Source: Schlesneria sp. | Lineage (GTDB): Bacteria > Planctomycetota > Planctomycetia > Planctomycetales > Planctomycetaceae | Assembly: GCA_028291515.1 (NCBI GenBank) | Contig: JAQGHU010000023.1 | Coordinates: forward strand, 1 to 64,000 | Direction of reading: 5' to 3' | DNA: 64,000 nt | Shown: positions 45,801 to 54,455 of the stretch, in pieces | Position numbering within the stretch: the stretch's first letter is position 1 | Layout: each line of letters starts with the position of its first letter | Notes under the pieces: generated by a model | What the model saw: only the letters and a program-made list of their open reading frames with translations | Database searches by the model: none | What the model was told of the DNA's origin: nothing | Program-made: the position numbers and the translations under genes

Positions 45801-46524
45801 CAACCACCGAAATATCAAGATGTTGCCAGTTTTCTCTAGCACTCACTGTTGCGTCGGACGGCACCATTGCCCAACGCTGCACGATTTCGGACGGCTCAAG
45901 CCCGCGAGCAAGGTAAGTTGTCGTCACATCATCATGGCTGTATCCGACGAACAGCACTGTGTAATGTGAAAAGAGAGATACCAGAAAATCTCGCGCCCAG
46001 CCGCGAGTGAGATAGGCTGCTCCAAAGTCCTTGTCTGTTAGAACGAGTTGGCCAGGAGTTAGACTTGCGGAACCGTGCAGGTAGATTAAACCATTAAAGT
46101 CATCACCGAGCGGCAAGGCTGGTGCACAGTATTCCCGAAGACCGCTTTTACGAAATAGCTTTTGCGCTGCCACGGAGAAATGAGGGTCGAAGTTCGTCGT
46201 CACCAAGCGAACTTTTGAGGCGTCGCTAAAAAGTCGTAGCATCTCCGTATGTAGAAGCGTCGGACGCGTATGCTCGCCATGAAGGAGCCGCGACGCGGCC
46301 GCGTGAACATCGGTCTTGCGTTCTCTTTCTAGTTTGCCCAGAAATCTATCTTCGCGTCCCGGGTCGACGCGTTCCCCTCCAGCAATCTTAGAGGCCAAAT
46401 CGTTGAACGACGGAAGATTCGACGGTTCCGGCATGGACACGCCGGCTCCAGCGAAGATGACCAACCGCTCTTCTTCCAGAGCGATCCGAAGCTCATCTGG
46501 TAGTCGCACACCATTGAAGAACAT
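42898..46524 (-). CDS. Large SIR2-domain protein, probable defence effector
   Basis: 1208 residues. The N-terminal ~210 residues form a SIR2 (sirtuin-like NAD-consuming) fold: LVIFAGAGVSMP (26-32), LVTTNFDPHF (N111, D113), LIYLHGSA (H150) and LFVGYSHDD (193-199). The remaining ~1000 residues are helical, rich in Trp and charged residues, and possibly TPR/HEAT-like. The overall design (SIR2_2 at the N-terminus, very long helical C-terminus) resembles DUF4020-type and DSR anti-phage sirtuins, which deplete NAD+ on infection. The DUF4020 assignment is tentative. The gene is visibly more AT-rich and differs in codon use from neighbours, suggesting transfer. No partner gene is adjacent. Confidence 0.87.
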   Translation of the reverse strand: MFFNGVRLPDELRIALEEERLVIFAGAGVSMPEPSNLPSFNDLASKIAGGERVDPGREDRFLGKLERERKTDVHAAASRLLHGEHTRPTLLHTEMLRLFSDASKVRLVTTNFDPHFSVAAQKLFRKSGLREYCAPALPLGDDFNGLIYLHGSASLTPGQLVLTDKDFGAAYLTRGWARDFLVSLFSHYTVLFVGYSHDDVTTTYLARGLEPSEIVQRWAMVPSDATVSARENWQHLDISVVEYPINPINEKNPHQALTDFFSHWADHSKESVFGRARRVRAIARGLPSESESESSYLHYCLSNPQLADEFCKAIQSAAWVAWLHDRGYFNTFFSDTVLDAPRVKSQHVLAHWLCSYVRQYFPDLLLNMIRNHRQLLTREFSGTLAHCLWSEERMKADPMFAVWVSVLLSQGKQAVSGDIWAYLLGTCSLPKHSGVALSLFELLTTPTIQLKTSLDWSPLTADADGATRQRKIDYSIEWPQESQHWLREAWTKVFEPHLTEISDSLSRIIVKQLTHAYLLLRGVGKNYQRFDELSRIRRSIAPHEQDDVSVNKCFSCIVDILRCILDHWIQTEPSWARQQVEAWWSTKFPLLMRFAAYARSSDALYPPDESVQWVLENNLVFRSSMKKEVFDILASAYPKASSRIRRFLLRRIDRGYRGTRAKSSDEEMLAYEKFNVLIWLRRSDSDCPLVQSAIAKIQTVYPHFGERDHPEFDAWVGKAGFVDPTEGFDFASILTASPGIFAEDLIQARDGALHRGLRGHVQCLPKLFKQDKEWAKRFVEALLQKSGVDQEIWNGVLWGWRDVIETSDDWRWILSTVEKLPHEPAIYAGIANLISHEFRKDHSSWDENISERAASLMDDSWEHCKSEKESADESYGDWLTTAINHVGGWIGEFWVHYCSHLRQLAGDNWQGIPASLKTKVKEALNGSNRTKVCARIALTPWIGFLFAWDREFAVEYMLPLLDWKRDPIVAQQSWSVLLNYKAGTSKELELQLIPFYRQCVEQVTEMLKDASEKSGQFDQTSLQHLGYQLAALAVHVIADPVDSGFFHDFLPLLPNEVRGAMANGIGEQLEELDDAERWRLWDTWLRRYLDQRLIGIPTALSTTETKYMMSWCLNLGQAFSEAVERIEQMPHEAVFAFSIVSKLASSLLVDEAPLAACRLANSALLAEDFPHLHSPLITLHEKFKSTIRRHPEFSKYEELLYQRGWKKP

Positions 46525-46586
46525 TCATCACCGTGTGCCAAATGAGGGGCGAGGTCCGGGAAGCGGCAATAAGTAGTGGATTCTAA

Positions 46587-46616
46587 ATTCTATGAGATGA
46601 TAGACGCCGCGGACAA
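46587..46616 (-). promoter_or_regulatory. Possible sigma70-like promoter of the SIR2 gene
   Basis: On the minus strand TTGTCC (46611-46616) and TAGAAT (46587-46592) are separated by 18 bp, about 63 bp before the start codon, in a noticeably AT-rich stretch. Weak evidence. Confidence 0.35.
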
Positions 46617-46719
46617 TATAAATGATAAGAATCGTTCATTTTGCGTGAATACCAAGTTAGAAAATCCTCAACTGGCGCGATGCGTAGACCTTCGTCGAAT
46701 CAGGCCGCATCACTCAGGC

Positions 46720-47157
46720 TTAACCGCGATTGCTTGAAAAGTGATCCGCAAATTGGTTCATCAGGTGGCCCCAGCCCTTCTCGTGGCCTCGCCCTGGCTC
46801 ATCGTCTGGCAGGTTCTCGTGGCGAAGAGTCATCAGCGTTTCTTCGCCCTGCTTCTGGAAGGTCACTGTGACGAGCGATTCGAGACCGCGGGTATGGAGT
46901 GACATCCACGTGTACTGGATCGTTGCTGGCGAGTCGATGACGGTGAAGCGCCCATAGTGGGGTTTGTGCTCGCCAGCCTCGTTGATGAACAGCCAGTAGT
47001 ACAGGCCGTCGACCTTGGGTTCGAGGATCAGCTTCTCGGCCATGATCCAGGGAGTCCCCGGGCACTGGGGATCGAGCCACCCCTGGAACGCTTCCAGGGG
47101 AGACGTGGGAATCGTGCGTGTCAGTTCCAGGTCAAACGTCTTGATCTCTGGTCTCAT
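46720..47157 (-). CDS. SRPBCC/AHSA1-like protein
   Basis: 145 residues: LELTRTIPTSPLEAFQGWLDP at the start, then YWLFINEAGEHKPHYGRFTVIDSPATIQYTW and a final helix GHEKGWGHLMNQFADHF (in pieces). This is the AHSA1 (activator of Hsp90 homologue 1) branch of SRPBCC proteins. The ATG at 47157 has AAGGAAAC upstream and overlaps the end of the ArsR gene by 26 bp, so translation is coupled. It mirrors the ArsR/SRPBCC pair at 14742-15776, but lacks the membrane anchor. Ligand unknown. Confidence 0.9.
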   Translation of the reverse strand: MRPEIKTFDLELTRTIPTSPLEAFQGWLDPQCPGTPWIMAEKLILEPKVDGLYYWLFINEAGEHKPHYGRFTVIDSPATIQYTWMSLHTRGLESLVTVTFQKQGEETLMTLRHENLPDDEPGRGHEKGWGHLMNQFADHFSSNRG

Positions 47158-47491
47158 CGTTTCGTTTCCTTGGCCTTTTTTTACGGAAGTGCTCTTCGAA
47201 TTGATCCAGGCGTTCACTCCAGAATTGTTCGTATTCATGCACCCATCCCGAGACCAATCGCAGCGGTTCAGGATGCAATGAAATGAACACTTCTCGCCCT
47301 TGCTTTTCGCGCGAAATCAACCCGGCTCGCTCCAGTAGCTTGAGGTGTTTCGTAATCGCGTTGAGCGACAATTCAAACGGCTTGGCAATATCGGTAAATC
47401 GCGCGGGCCCGGTCGCCAGCCGTCCGATGATCGCCCGCCGCGAGGGATGAGAAATTGCCGTCAGGACATCCGATAGCTGGTCCGTGCTCAA
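47132..47491 (-). CDS. ArsR-family regulator paired with an AHSA1-like gene
   Basis: 119 residues: LTAISHPSRRAIIGRLATGPARFTDIAKPF, then the recognition helix NAITKHLKLLERAGLISREK, then WVHEYEQFWSERLDQFEEHF. No metal site. The ATG at 47491 overlaps the stop of the upstream gene by 4 bp, and its own 3' end overlaps the SRPBCC gene, so the three genes form one tight operon. It is a paralogue of the ArsR at 15402-15776 but with a different C-terminus. Confidence 0.93.
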   Translation of the reverse strand: MSTDQLSDVLTAISHPSRRAIIGRLATGPARFTDIAKPFELSLNAITKHLKLLERAGLISREKQGREVFISLHPEPLRLVSGWVHEYEQFWSERLDQFEEHFRKKRPRKRNDETRDQDV

Positions 47492-47901
47492 TATGATGTT
47501 CCATCGCGATAGTAGTCGCGAACATGCGGCGGTAATTCGCTGAATGCTTTCCAGGGATGGGCCAGCAGCAATTCTCTATCTCCGCGTAAGACGGCTTGCC
47601 ATAGGCGAACGAGGGTGTCATCAGGAATGTCGCGCAGGTGCATCTCTTCAGGGAGATCAGACTCTTCGCCTTCAAGCAGATCTATGTTGTCGAACGTGAT
47701 CAACCCGCTGACTTGCGCTGTGACGGACCAGTGTTCGTTACTCACCGAAACCTGATCGTGCTCATCATCTGGCTCGTCGGACAGCTCTGTTCGCAATTCA
47801 GAGATTAGTTTCCGAATAATCCAGGGATCGTTCGGATCGCTGATCGACCATGAGCGTCCGTAGCGAGCAACGATCGTCGCAGTCCCTTCGCCATCACTCA
47901 T
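47488..47901 (-). CDS. Hypothetical acidic protein upstream of the ArsR gene
   Basis: 137 residues, rich in Asp/Glu, with no signal peptide or membrane segment: IVARYGRSWSISDPNDPWIIRKLI near the start and HLRDIPDDTLVRLWQAVLRGDRELLLAHPWKAF in the middle (in pieces). No family recognised. The ATG at 47901 is preferred because AAGGAG lies 8 bp before it; an in-frame GTG at 47919 sits too close to the previous gene. Its stop overlaps the ArsR start by 4 bp, so it belongs to the same operon and may be an immunity- or adaptor-like partner; function unknown. Confidence 0.7.
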   Translation of the reverse strand: MSDGEGTATIVARYGRSWSISDPNDPWIIRKLISELRTELSDEPDDEHDQVSVSNEHWSVTAQVSGLITFDNIDLLEGEESDLPEEMHLRDIPDDTLVRLWQAVLRGDRELLLAHPWKAFSELPPHVRDYYRDGTSY

Positions 47902-47925
47902 CTGCGCACTCCTTTTCACATTAGG

Positions 47926-48813
47926 TTACCTGGTCACGCCAGGATAATATCCGGCTTTGAATGTACTTAATGGCACCTTCGGAGCGGGTTCGTCCAAAAA
48001 GGTGGCGATGGTCGGCAGCAATTTCTCGGGCTCGGAGAAGAGCACGAAATGACTGGCGTCCGGGATGACGGCCAGTTGAGCGTGCGGTATCAGACGCGAC
48101 AATTCCACGCAGCGTTCGACCGGGATCAGGTCGTGATCACCGCAGGCGATCAGGAGGGGGACTTTGATCGACTTCAACTCGTCGGTCGAAAATCCTTTCC
48201 ATTCAATTCCGCACTTCAGGACCTTGGCGAATAGCAGGGGCCATTGCTTGGGATCGGGGGCGACTTTCTGATATTCCTCTCGCTCCCACTTGATCAGCTC
48301 GGAATCAGCAGTGAAGACGGTGGCCAGCTCTTTGGGAAGCGGAACCAGCGGACTGCCGTAGATGATCACTCGGCGAACGAGCTGGGGATGTCGGACCGCC
48401 ATCGTCACCGCGATGGCGCCGCCAAAGCTATCACCGAAGAAATCGGCCTCCTCAATTTTCAGGTGCCTCAACAGAGCAGCAATATCATCGGCGTGCTGTT
48501 CGCACGTCATCGGACGATCGATGTCGGCCGTGCGACCGTGCCCCTGCAGGTCCATGGCAATCCACTGCCGATTCGCCGACAGTCCCGGAACCAGCCCGCA
48601 GTGACTGACAATGGGGTGAATATAAACCGCCGGTTTCCCTTGGCCAGTGATCTCGTAATACATCTCAAGGCCATTCACTGGCGCATAGCCGGTCTTTTTT
48701 GTCACCGACGTTTTCGGCAGTCCAGTTGACTCGGCATCTGCTCGTCCGACCGCGAACACTGACACAACGGCGAAGGTGAGTACTGCCAGGCTCCGATGCA
48801 GCAGGGTGCCCAT
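47926..48813 (-). CDS. Exported alpha/beta hydrolase
   Basis: 295 residues with a signal peptide (SLAVLTFAVVSVFAVGRADA). The alpha/beta-hydrolase signs are complete: nucleophile elbow FGDSFGG (S129), acid in CGDHDLIP (D227) and catalytic His in DASHFVLF (H254). The oxyanion area near GKPAVYIHPIVSHCG reads H-P instead of the usual H-G. The substrate cannot be named; it is a general esterase-like fold. The gene ends about 25 bp before the hypothetical-ArsR-SRPBCC cluster on the same strand, so all four may be co-transcribed. Confidence 0.9.
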   Translation of the reverse strand: MGTLLHRSLAVLTFAVVSVFAVGRADAESTGLPKTSVTKKTGYAPVNGLEMYYEITGQGKPAVYIHPIVSHCGLVPGLSANRQWIAMDLQGHGRTADIDRPMTCEQHADDIAALLRHLKIEEADFFGDSFGGAIAVTMAVRHPQLVRRVIIYGSPLVPLPKELATVFTADSELIKWEREEYQKVAPDPKQWPLLFAKVLKCGIEWKGFSTDELKSIKVPLLIACGDHDLIPVERCVELSRLIPHAQLAVIPDASHFVLFSEPEKLLPTIATFLDEPAPKVPLSTFKAGYYPGVTR

Positions 48814-49608
48814 CTCTGAAATCTCCGAGTTGGAAACGAACCGAATTGACCTCGAACAGCAGCAACATTACACCAAAAGGTATAATGTTGTGCAAGTCAT
48901 TTTCAACGCAAGGACAGCGTCTCGCCGCAGGCTCGAAGCAGTGACGTCGAAGCGAAATCTGATCTGTCACAAAAAGGTGCTAAATTGAGGAAAAACGACA
49001 AAAACACCCCTGTTTTGTCCCCCATTGTCAAAATTTGTCCTGGGGTGTCAAAAACTGTCAGTAGCCCAATTTCTGACTCGCGCTCTTCTCGCGGTTTTCT
49101 ACGCAAATATCTCAATGAAGATCTAGGCGCGCACACAGCCCTCGGCATAATTGTCGTTGGACAAGATGCTGACGCGAAGTGGACCGTAACAACCGGCCAC
49201 ACCTGTTGACTGCCTGACTGCAGTTAATGCGTGTGGCCGCTTTTCTTCAGTAGGATGGGTTTCCAACCCGTCACTGTTCCGATGAAGGACCAACTCACGA
49301 TGGCAGTCACAAACCAAGGCCAAGGCGACGGACTGGAAGCCCATCCCACTCAAAAAACGGCAGACACCCCCAAAACACTGCCATGGACTGACAAATCCTG
49401 CCAAAAATGTTGAACTGGGGGGATTTGGCGAAGGCAGTGATCTGATTGCAACCGCGGTCTGGACGACGCATACTTGACCGGACGCAATTCCTTAAATTTC
49501 TGATCGTTATGACGAATCGACCGGAATTTCATCGGTCGGTGTTTATCATAGTACTAGCTGCCGACTTTCATCAGATCTGCGAGCCCCTCTGGGGCGGTGA
49601 GGTGCCAG
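48814..49608. other. Intergenic region with a degenerate inverted repeat
   Basis: 795 bp between divergent genes. At 49253-49272 and 49327-49346 lie imperfectly complementary arms (GGATGGGTTTCCAACCCGTC against its partner, about 17 of 20 positions). Near 49001-49049 there is a loose dyad ACACCCC / GGGGTGT. Small open frames on both strands read like repeat-derived sequence and are not called. Confidence 0.5.
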
Positions 49609-52600
49609 ATGGCGATCGTCGAATTGCCCGATAGCATTGAACGGCAACTGCTGGTCCTCGACCGACAGGTTCGAGATGCGATCTTCTCGCGCGGTATCAG
49701 CCGTCTTGGCGTGGCCGTCCCGCTCCTTCTGGGGGCTTGCCTGCTGACCGACTGGTTCCTGGGACTGGGTGGCAACACGCGACTGACTCTGTTGGCCACG
49801 TGGCTGCTGCTGATCGTCGCCATTGCCTGGAGGCAGGTACTTCGACCGCTGTTCAAAGCCCCCTCATACTCAGAACTCGCGGCCCTTGTTGAACGTCAGC
49901 ATCCCGAACTAAAAGAGCGGCTGACATCGCTCGTGGAACTTCACGATAGTCAGACCCCTGGCACATCCCGGGTGATGCGCGACCTGTTGGCTCGACAGAC
50001 CGCCCGGGCGATTGATCGACTGGACGTCTCCGACGCCGTCCCCGCGATTCGATCGGCCGGAACCGCTGTGCTCGCGATGATGGCCATCGCCTTGTTGTTC
50101 GCTCCATTTGCCGTCGCCCCGAACGACTATGGATTGCTGTGGGCGAGGCTATTCGCCCCCTGGGCTAACTTTCACTGGGGCTCGACCGAGTTACTGATCG
50201 TCGACGGCGATCGAGTTGTCGCCAAAGGGAGCGACGTCCTCGTCGAAGTCCAACTGAACCAGACGCGTCCCATGATTGTCACAAAGGATGATCGCGAACA
50301 AGTTTGGCTGCACTGGATCGATGAAGCGAGTATCCAGGATTCGCGTCGCCTCGAATGGGACGCCGAGACGCAACATTTCGCGGTGACGTTGCCCCATCTG
50401 GCCAAAAGCGTCCGCGTCTACGCGACAGCATCCGGATCACAATCGGAAACACATCAGATCCAAGTCGCCGAGCCCCCCGTCATCACTCGACTGCATCTGG
50501 ATATCAAACCACCGGCCTACACCGGCCTGCCCGCACGAACGTCAGACGGGGCCCTCGGCGAAATCCGTGCTCCCGAACGCAGTCGCATCGTTCTGAAAAT
50601 GGAATTCAACGGACCTGTTTCGCAAGCAGAACTGATCTGGCCGATTCCCCCGGAATCGGACCCCAACGCCATGCCCGGCGAAGAGCAGAAGCGGACTAGC
50701 CTCACCTACTCGATGAAGCTCGCCGAGGATGGACTTGTCGCTGGAGTTGAAGCCTTGGCGCTTTATCCCGGCCCATTTTCGATTCGCCTCAAGAACAAAC
50801 TCGGCCTGACCAACGACGAGCCCACGCGGTCGATCGTGATTGATCCCGATCTGCCACCGGAAATCTCGCTCGAAGGATCCGATGAACCTGTCATGGTCCG
50901 GCCCGAAGATAGATCAATCGTTCCGGCCAAGTTCCATGACGATTACGGACTGACCGCGGTCGAATTGCATTTGGAAACTTCGACCAATCAGAAAAAGATG
51001 ATTCCCATTCCCGCCGCCGAATTACGCGAGCGGTCGTTGGCTCGCGAATTCACGATCGATGTCGCCGACTTCGAACTGAAGCCGGGTCAGTCGCTGACCT
51101 ATCGCTTCAAAGCCGTCGATAATCGGCCGGTTCCGAATCCACAGGAAACGTGGAGCAAGCTTCGCAGCCTGGTCGTCGTCACCCACCCCACCACGCCTCA
51201 GGATCAGGAACTCGCTCAGCGGCAACTCGCCGACAAACAAGAGATCGCCGAATTGCGAAAGGATCTGGCCGAGACCAAAGATGAACTCGCCAAACTGCAT
51301 CGTCAGACTGAAGACGAATCGCTGAAGCAGAAGGACAGCGACAAGAGTGAGCAACTTCAAAAACTCCAGCAAAAGCAGGCTGAACTCGCCGAACGCCTGC
51401 AGAAGCTGGCCGCGGAACTCGCTGAACGGAAGCTCACTCAAAAGCTGGCAGACAACGCGCAGCAGATGGCCCAACAAGACTTGGCCGCAGCCAACGAACG
51501 TCTCGAACAGGCCAAGCAAGGCGAGCCCCGCGATCAACTGCAACCACTGAGCGAAGCGATCGATCGTCTCGCCTCGGTCGACAAACAGTTGCAGTCGCTC
51601 GACCAGCAGTTGTCCGAGTTGAATCGATTGGAACAGGATCTGGCGCGGCTGGAACAGGTCGCCCGCAACGCTGATCGATTGGCCGAGCAACTCGAAAAAC
51701 TCGATCAGCAGCCTGCTGGAACTGACAAGCCGACCGCCGAGCAACTTCAAAAACTGCAGGCCGAAGGTCAGAAGTTAGCGGAAGACCTGGCCGACCTGTT
51801 CAAGAAGCACCCCGAACTGATCGACGCCGCTCGCCGCGAACAGTTGCAGCAGTTGAAACAGCTTGCTGAACAAGCTCAGCAGTTGGCAAAACCACAGCAA
51901 CAACTGGCGCAAGCTTTCCAGGAGACAGCGAAAGATCAGGCTGCAAACCCAGCCGAATCGCTGGAAACTGAAAAGCAGTCCCCTCCAAATGAAGCTGCGA
52001 ACAAGAACAACACGCCTGCCGATGGTGCCGATGCGAAGTCGCCAACAGCACCAACCGCGCCGGGTGGGAATCAGCCGACTACTACAAGCGCTGAACAAGC
52101 AGCAGGAGCGCAGGCCGCGAACGCGCAACAACAAATCGCTCAAGATGCGACCCGCCAAGCGTTGGAAACAGCCAAACAACAGGGAGCCGATTCCAAAGCG
52201 ACTCAGGCCGCGGCCGATTTTGCCCGTCAAGCCGCCGCAGCCGCCCAGCAAGCCGCCAAGGGCGACCTCGCCGGTGCTGCCAAGCAAAGCAACGAAGCCG
52301 CGAGCACCGCCGCTGGAGCTTCAAAAGAACTCGCTGAGTCTGGTCAAGCCAACGAGCAAGCGGAATCGCTCGCTCAGCGTCAGCAGAAACTCGCCGAGAA
52401 GCTAGACCAGTTAGCCAATTCCAAGGCCGCACAGCAGGGGGCACAGAGTCAGGGACAGCAACAGTTGGCCGATGCCACCGCGGGACTGTCGAAGCAGTTG
52501 GAACAGGCCGCTAAGAACCTGAACTCGTCACCGCTGGACGCGAAAGAGGCCGGCAATTCCGCATCGAAAGCGAGCCAGTCGGCGAACGAGGCCCAGCAGT

Positions 52601-53259
52601 CAATGCAACAGGCGGCTCAATCTGCCAAGTCAAACGATGCCCAGAGCGCTGCCAGCCAGGCCCAACAAGCAGCCGAAAAACTGCAGGACGCCGCACGCCA
52701 AGCTCAGGACACTCCCGCAGCACCTCAATCGGGCCAATCGATCCCCGATGAAGTCGCCTCGAAAGTCTCGCAAGCCGCCCAACAACTTCAACAAGCCCAG
52801 AAGCAGTTAGGTCAATGTCCTTGTGCCAATGGACAACCGGGACAAGGACAGCCGGGATCTGCGATTGCTCAGTCAGCCAAACAGTTCCGGCAAGCGGCCG
52901 ATGCGATGCGGCGGGCGGCAAACGGCGACGGTCAGCCCTCGTCCAAGGGTGGTCTCAGCCCGTCACCGCAAGGAGACGCTCAGCAGGCCCAAGCAGATCC
53001 CAACGGCGAACCAGGAACTCCAGGCGCCGGGGGCGGCAACACGGGCTCGGGTGTCACTGGTACTTCGGGTGATCTCAACGAGTTGAACACGGCCATCAAG
53101 AAACAGGCGCAACGCAACTGGGGACAATTACCCGGTCAGTTGAAGACCGAGATTCTTCAGGGGGCGAACAAGCGACCAAGACCGGAATATGAGAAGCAGA
53201 TCAAGTCATACTTCGAAGAGATCACCAAGCCCGCCGCCAAAGATCCCGCGCCGAAGTGA
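49609..53259 (+). CDS. DUF4175-like membrane protein with long Gln/Ala coiled coil
   Basis: 1216 residues. Three membrane segments lie near the N-terminus (about residues 30-50, 60-80, 150-172), followed by beta-rich exported domains of the DUF4175 type up to ~535. Then comes a very long helical region: heptad-like Lys/Glu/Leu coiled coil to ~760 and a Gln/Ala/Ser-rich stretch to ~1090. A Pro/Gly-rich linker and a small conserved end, NWGQLPGQLKTEILQG and YEKQIKSYFEEI, finish the protein. The ATG at 49609 is preceded by GGTGAGG. In other planctomycetes such proteins are encoded with MoxR and DUF58 genes; here a cyclase-like gene follows after 13 bp. Function unknown, probably cell-envelope related. 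Confidence 0.83.
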   Translation: MAIVELPDSIERQLLVLDRQVRDAIFSRGISRLGVAVPLLLGACLLTDWFLGLGGNTRLTLLATWLLLIVAIAWRQVLRPLFKAPSYSELAALVERQHPELKERLTSLVELHDSQTPGTSRVMRDLLARQTARAIDRLDVSDAVPAIRSAGTAVLAMMAIALLFAPFAVAPNDYGLLWARLFAPWANFHWGSTELLIVDGDRVVAKGSDVLVEVQLNQTRPMIVTKDDREQVWLHWIDEASIQDSRRLEWDAETQHFAVTLPHLAKSVRVYATASGSQSETHQIQVAEPPVITRLHLDIKPPAYTGLPARTSDGALGEIRAPERSRIVLKMEFNGPVSQAELIWPIPPESDPNAMPGEEQKRTSLTYSMKLAEDGLVAGVEALALYPGPFSIRLKNKLGLTNDEPTRSIVIDPDLPPEISLEGSDEPVMVRPEDRSIVPAKFHDDYGLTAVELHLETSTNQKKMIPIPAAELRERSLAREFTIDVADFELKPGQSLTYRFKAVDNRPVPNPQETWSKLRSLVVVTHPTTPQDQELAQRQLADKQEIAELRKDLAETKDELAKLHRQTEDESLKQKDSDKSEQLQKLQQKQAELAERLQKLAAELAERKLTQKLADNAQQMAQQDLAAANERLEQAKQGEPRDQLQPLSEAIDRLASVDKQLQSLDQQLSELNRLEQDLARLEQVARNADRLAEQLEKLDQQPAGTDKPTAEQLQKLQAEGQKLAEDLADLFKKHPELIDAARREQLQQLKQLAEQAQQLAKPQQQLAQAFQETAKDQAANPAESLETEKQSPPNEAANKNNTPADGADAKSPTAPTAPGGNQPTTTSAEQAAGAQAANAQQQIAQDATRQALETAKQQGADSKATQAAADFARQAAAAAQQAAKGDLAGAAKQSNEAASTAAGASKELAESGQANEQAESLAQRQQKLAEKLDQLANSKAAQQGAQSQGQQQLADATAGLSKQLEQAAKNLNSSPLDAKEAGNSASKASQSANEAQQSMQQAAQSAKSNDAQSAASQAQQAAEKLQDAARQAQDTPAAPQSGQSIPDEVASKVSQAAQQLQQAQKQLGQCPCANGQPGQGQPGSAIAQSAKQFRQAADAMRRAANGDGQPSSKGGLSPSPQGDAQQAQADPNGEPGTPGAGGGNTGSGVTGTSGDLNELNTAIKKQAQRNWGQLPGQLKTEILQGANKRPRPEYEKQIKSYFEEITKPAAKDPAPK

Positions 53260-53272
53260 TCAGGAGTTTTGA

Positions 53273-54430
53273 TTGAAGACGTTGCCTGACAGGATGTGCT
53301 CTGCTGACGACGAAGTTCACTTCGGTCTGTTGCGCCGAGGGTGCCACTGGTTGGCCGTCCTCGGACAACCAGTGTTCTTCTTCTGTCGATTAGGCGAGAT
53401 TTCCCGCGCGGCAATTGTCATCGTGATCCTCTTGATCACCAGCACTCTCGTCCAAGCTGCTCCTGGCCCTTCCGATCACGTCGTTGACGAAGCGATCGTC
53501 AAAGCACTGCGATATCTGGCAAGCCAGCAATTGCACTCGGGCGGCTGGAAGTTGAGCGGCACCCAGGAAACGACGTCGGCAACGTCGTTAGCTGTCATGG
53601 CGTTTCTCGCGGCCGGCCACACGCCTGGCGAAGGCCCCTATGGCGAGGCGATTGTCCGAGGCGTTCAGTTCGTCATCGATCATCAGGACACCAGCGGATT
53701 GCTGTACGTCAATCGCGGCCATCAAGGCCCGATGTATGATCATGGCATCAGTACGTTAATGCTGGCCGAAGTCAGTGGCATGGTCCCCGAACGAATGGCC
53801 GCGCCGACCCGCAAAGCGCTCGAGCGAGCGATCCGCTTGATCCTCGCTTCGCAGTTGGTGCCGAAGCCAGCGAATCAGCGCGGCGGTTGGCGTTACACAC
53901 CCCAGAGCACCGACAGTGACCTGAGTGTGACCGGGTGGCAACTATTGGCCCTGCGGGCTGCGAAGGATATCGGTTGTGATGTCCCGGCGGAAAACATCGA
54001 CATGGCAGTTGAATACGTCAAACGATGCTCGCCAAATACGGGCAGGGGGTTCGGGTATCAACCGGGAAATGGGGCCACCCCGGTGCTCAGCGCGACTGGC
54101 ATGTTGGCTCTCCAACTTTGTGGCCAGGAAGAGAGTGCCGAGGTTCATCGCGCGGCCGAATTCCTCGAGTTCCGGCCACTGCGGCTGCAGGATCAATGGT
54201 ACTACTACGGGATTTACTACACGTCCGTCGGTATGTTCAAACGAGGTGGCGACAGTTGGAAGAACACCCGGCCGATCCTGTTTGCGGATATCCTGTCTCA
54301 CCAATCTGCCGGAGGACAATGGGAAACGGGAAACCCCAACGAAGCGATCGGAGGACCGGTCTATTTCACCAGTATGGCGGTCCTGGCACTGACCGTCGAA
54401 TACGAATACCTGCCGATTTATCAGCGATAG
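53273..54430 (+). CDS. Exported squalene-cyclase/prenyltransferase-repeat protein
   Basis: 385 residues. After an N-terminal stretch with one membrane/signal segment (AAIVIVILLITSTLVQAA, about residues 46-63) the protein carries alpha/alpha-toroid repeats with QxxxGW-like motifs. Examples are ALRYLASQQLHSGGWKL, SLAVMAFLAAGHTPGEG and ERAIRLILASQLVPKPANQRGGWRY (in pieces). This is the prenyltransferase/squalene-oxidase repeat fold, but the catalytic DxDD motif of cyclases is not visible, so a structural or binding role is likely. The TTG at 53273 has AGGAG 6 bp upstream; an ATG at 53294 is the alternative. Only 13 bp after the DUF4175-like gene. Confidence 0.83.
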   Translation: MKTLPDRMCSADDEVHFGLLRRGCHWLAVLGQPVFFFCRLGEISRAAIVIVILLITSTLVQAAPGPSDHVVDEAIVKALRYLASQQLHSGGWKLSGTQETTSATSLAVMAFLAAGHTPGEGPYGEAIVRGVQFVIDHQDTSGLLYVNRGHQGPMYDHGISTLMLAEVSGMVPERMAAPTRKALERAIRLILASQLVPKPANQRGGWRYTPQSTDSDLSVTGWQLLALRAAKDIGCDVPAENIDMAVEYVKRCSPNTGRGFGYQPGNGATPVLSATGMLALQLCGQEESAEVHRAAEFLEFRPLRLQDQWYYYGIYYTSVGMFKRGGDSWKNTRPILFADILSHQSAGGQWETGNPNEAIGGPVYFTSMAVLALTVEYEYLPIYQR

Positions 54431-54455
54431 GGACTAATCGGCGTTATTCTAACTT

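Noticed and set aside
49123-49404. 93-residue minus-strand frame containing MGFQSVALAL-type sequence
   Set aside because: It overlaps a degenerate inverted repeat, and the peptide is repeat-derived rather than gene-like.
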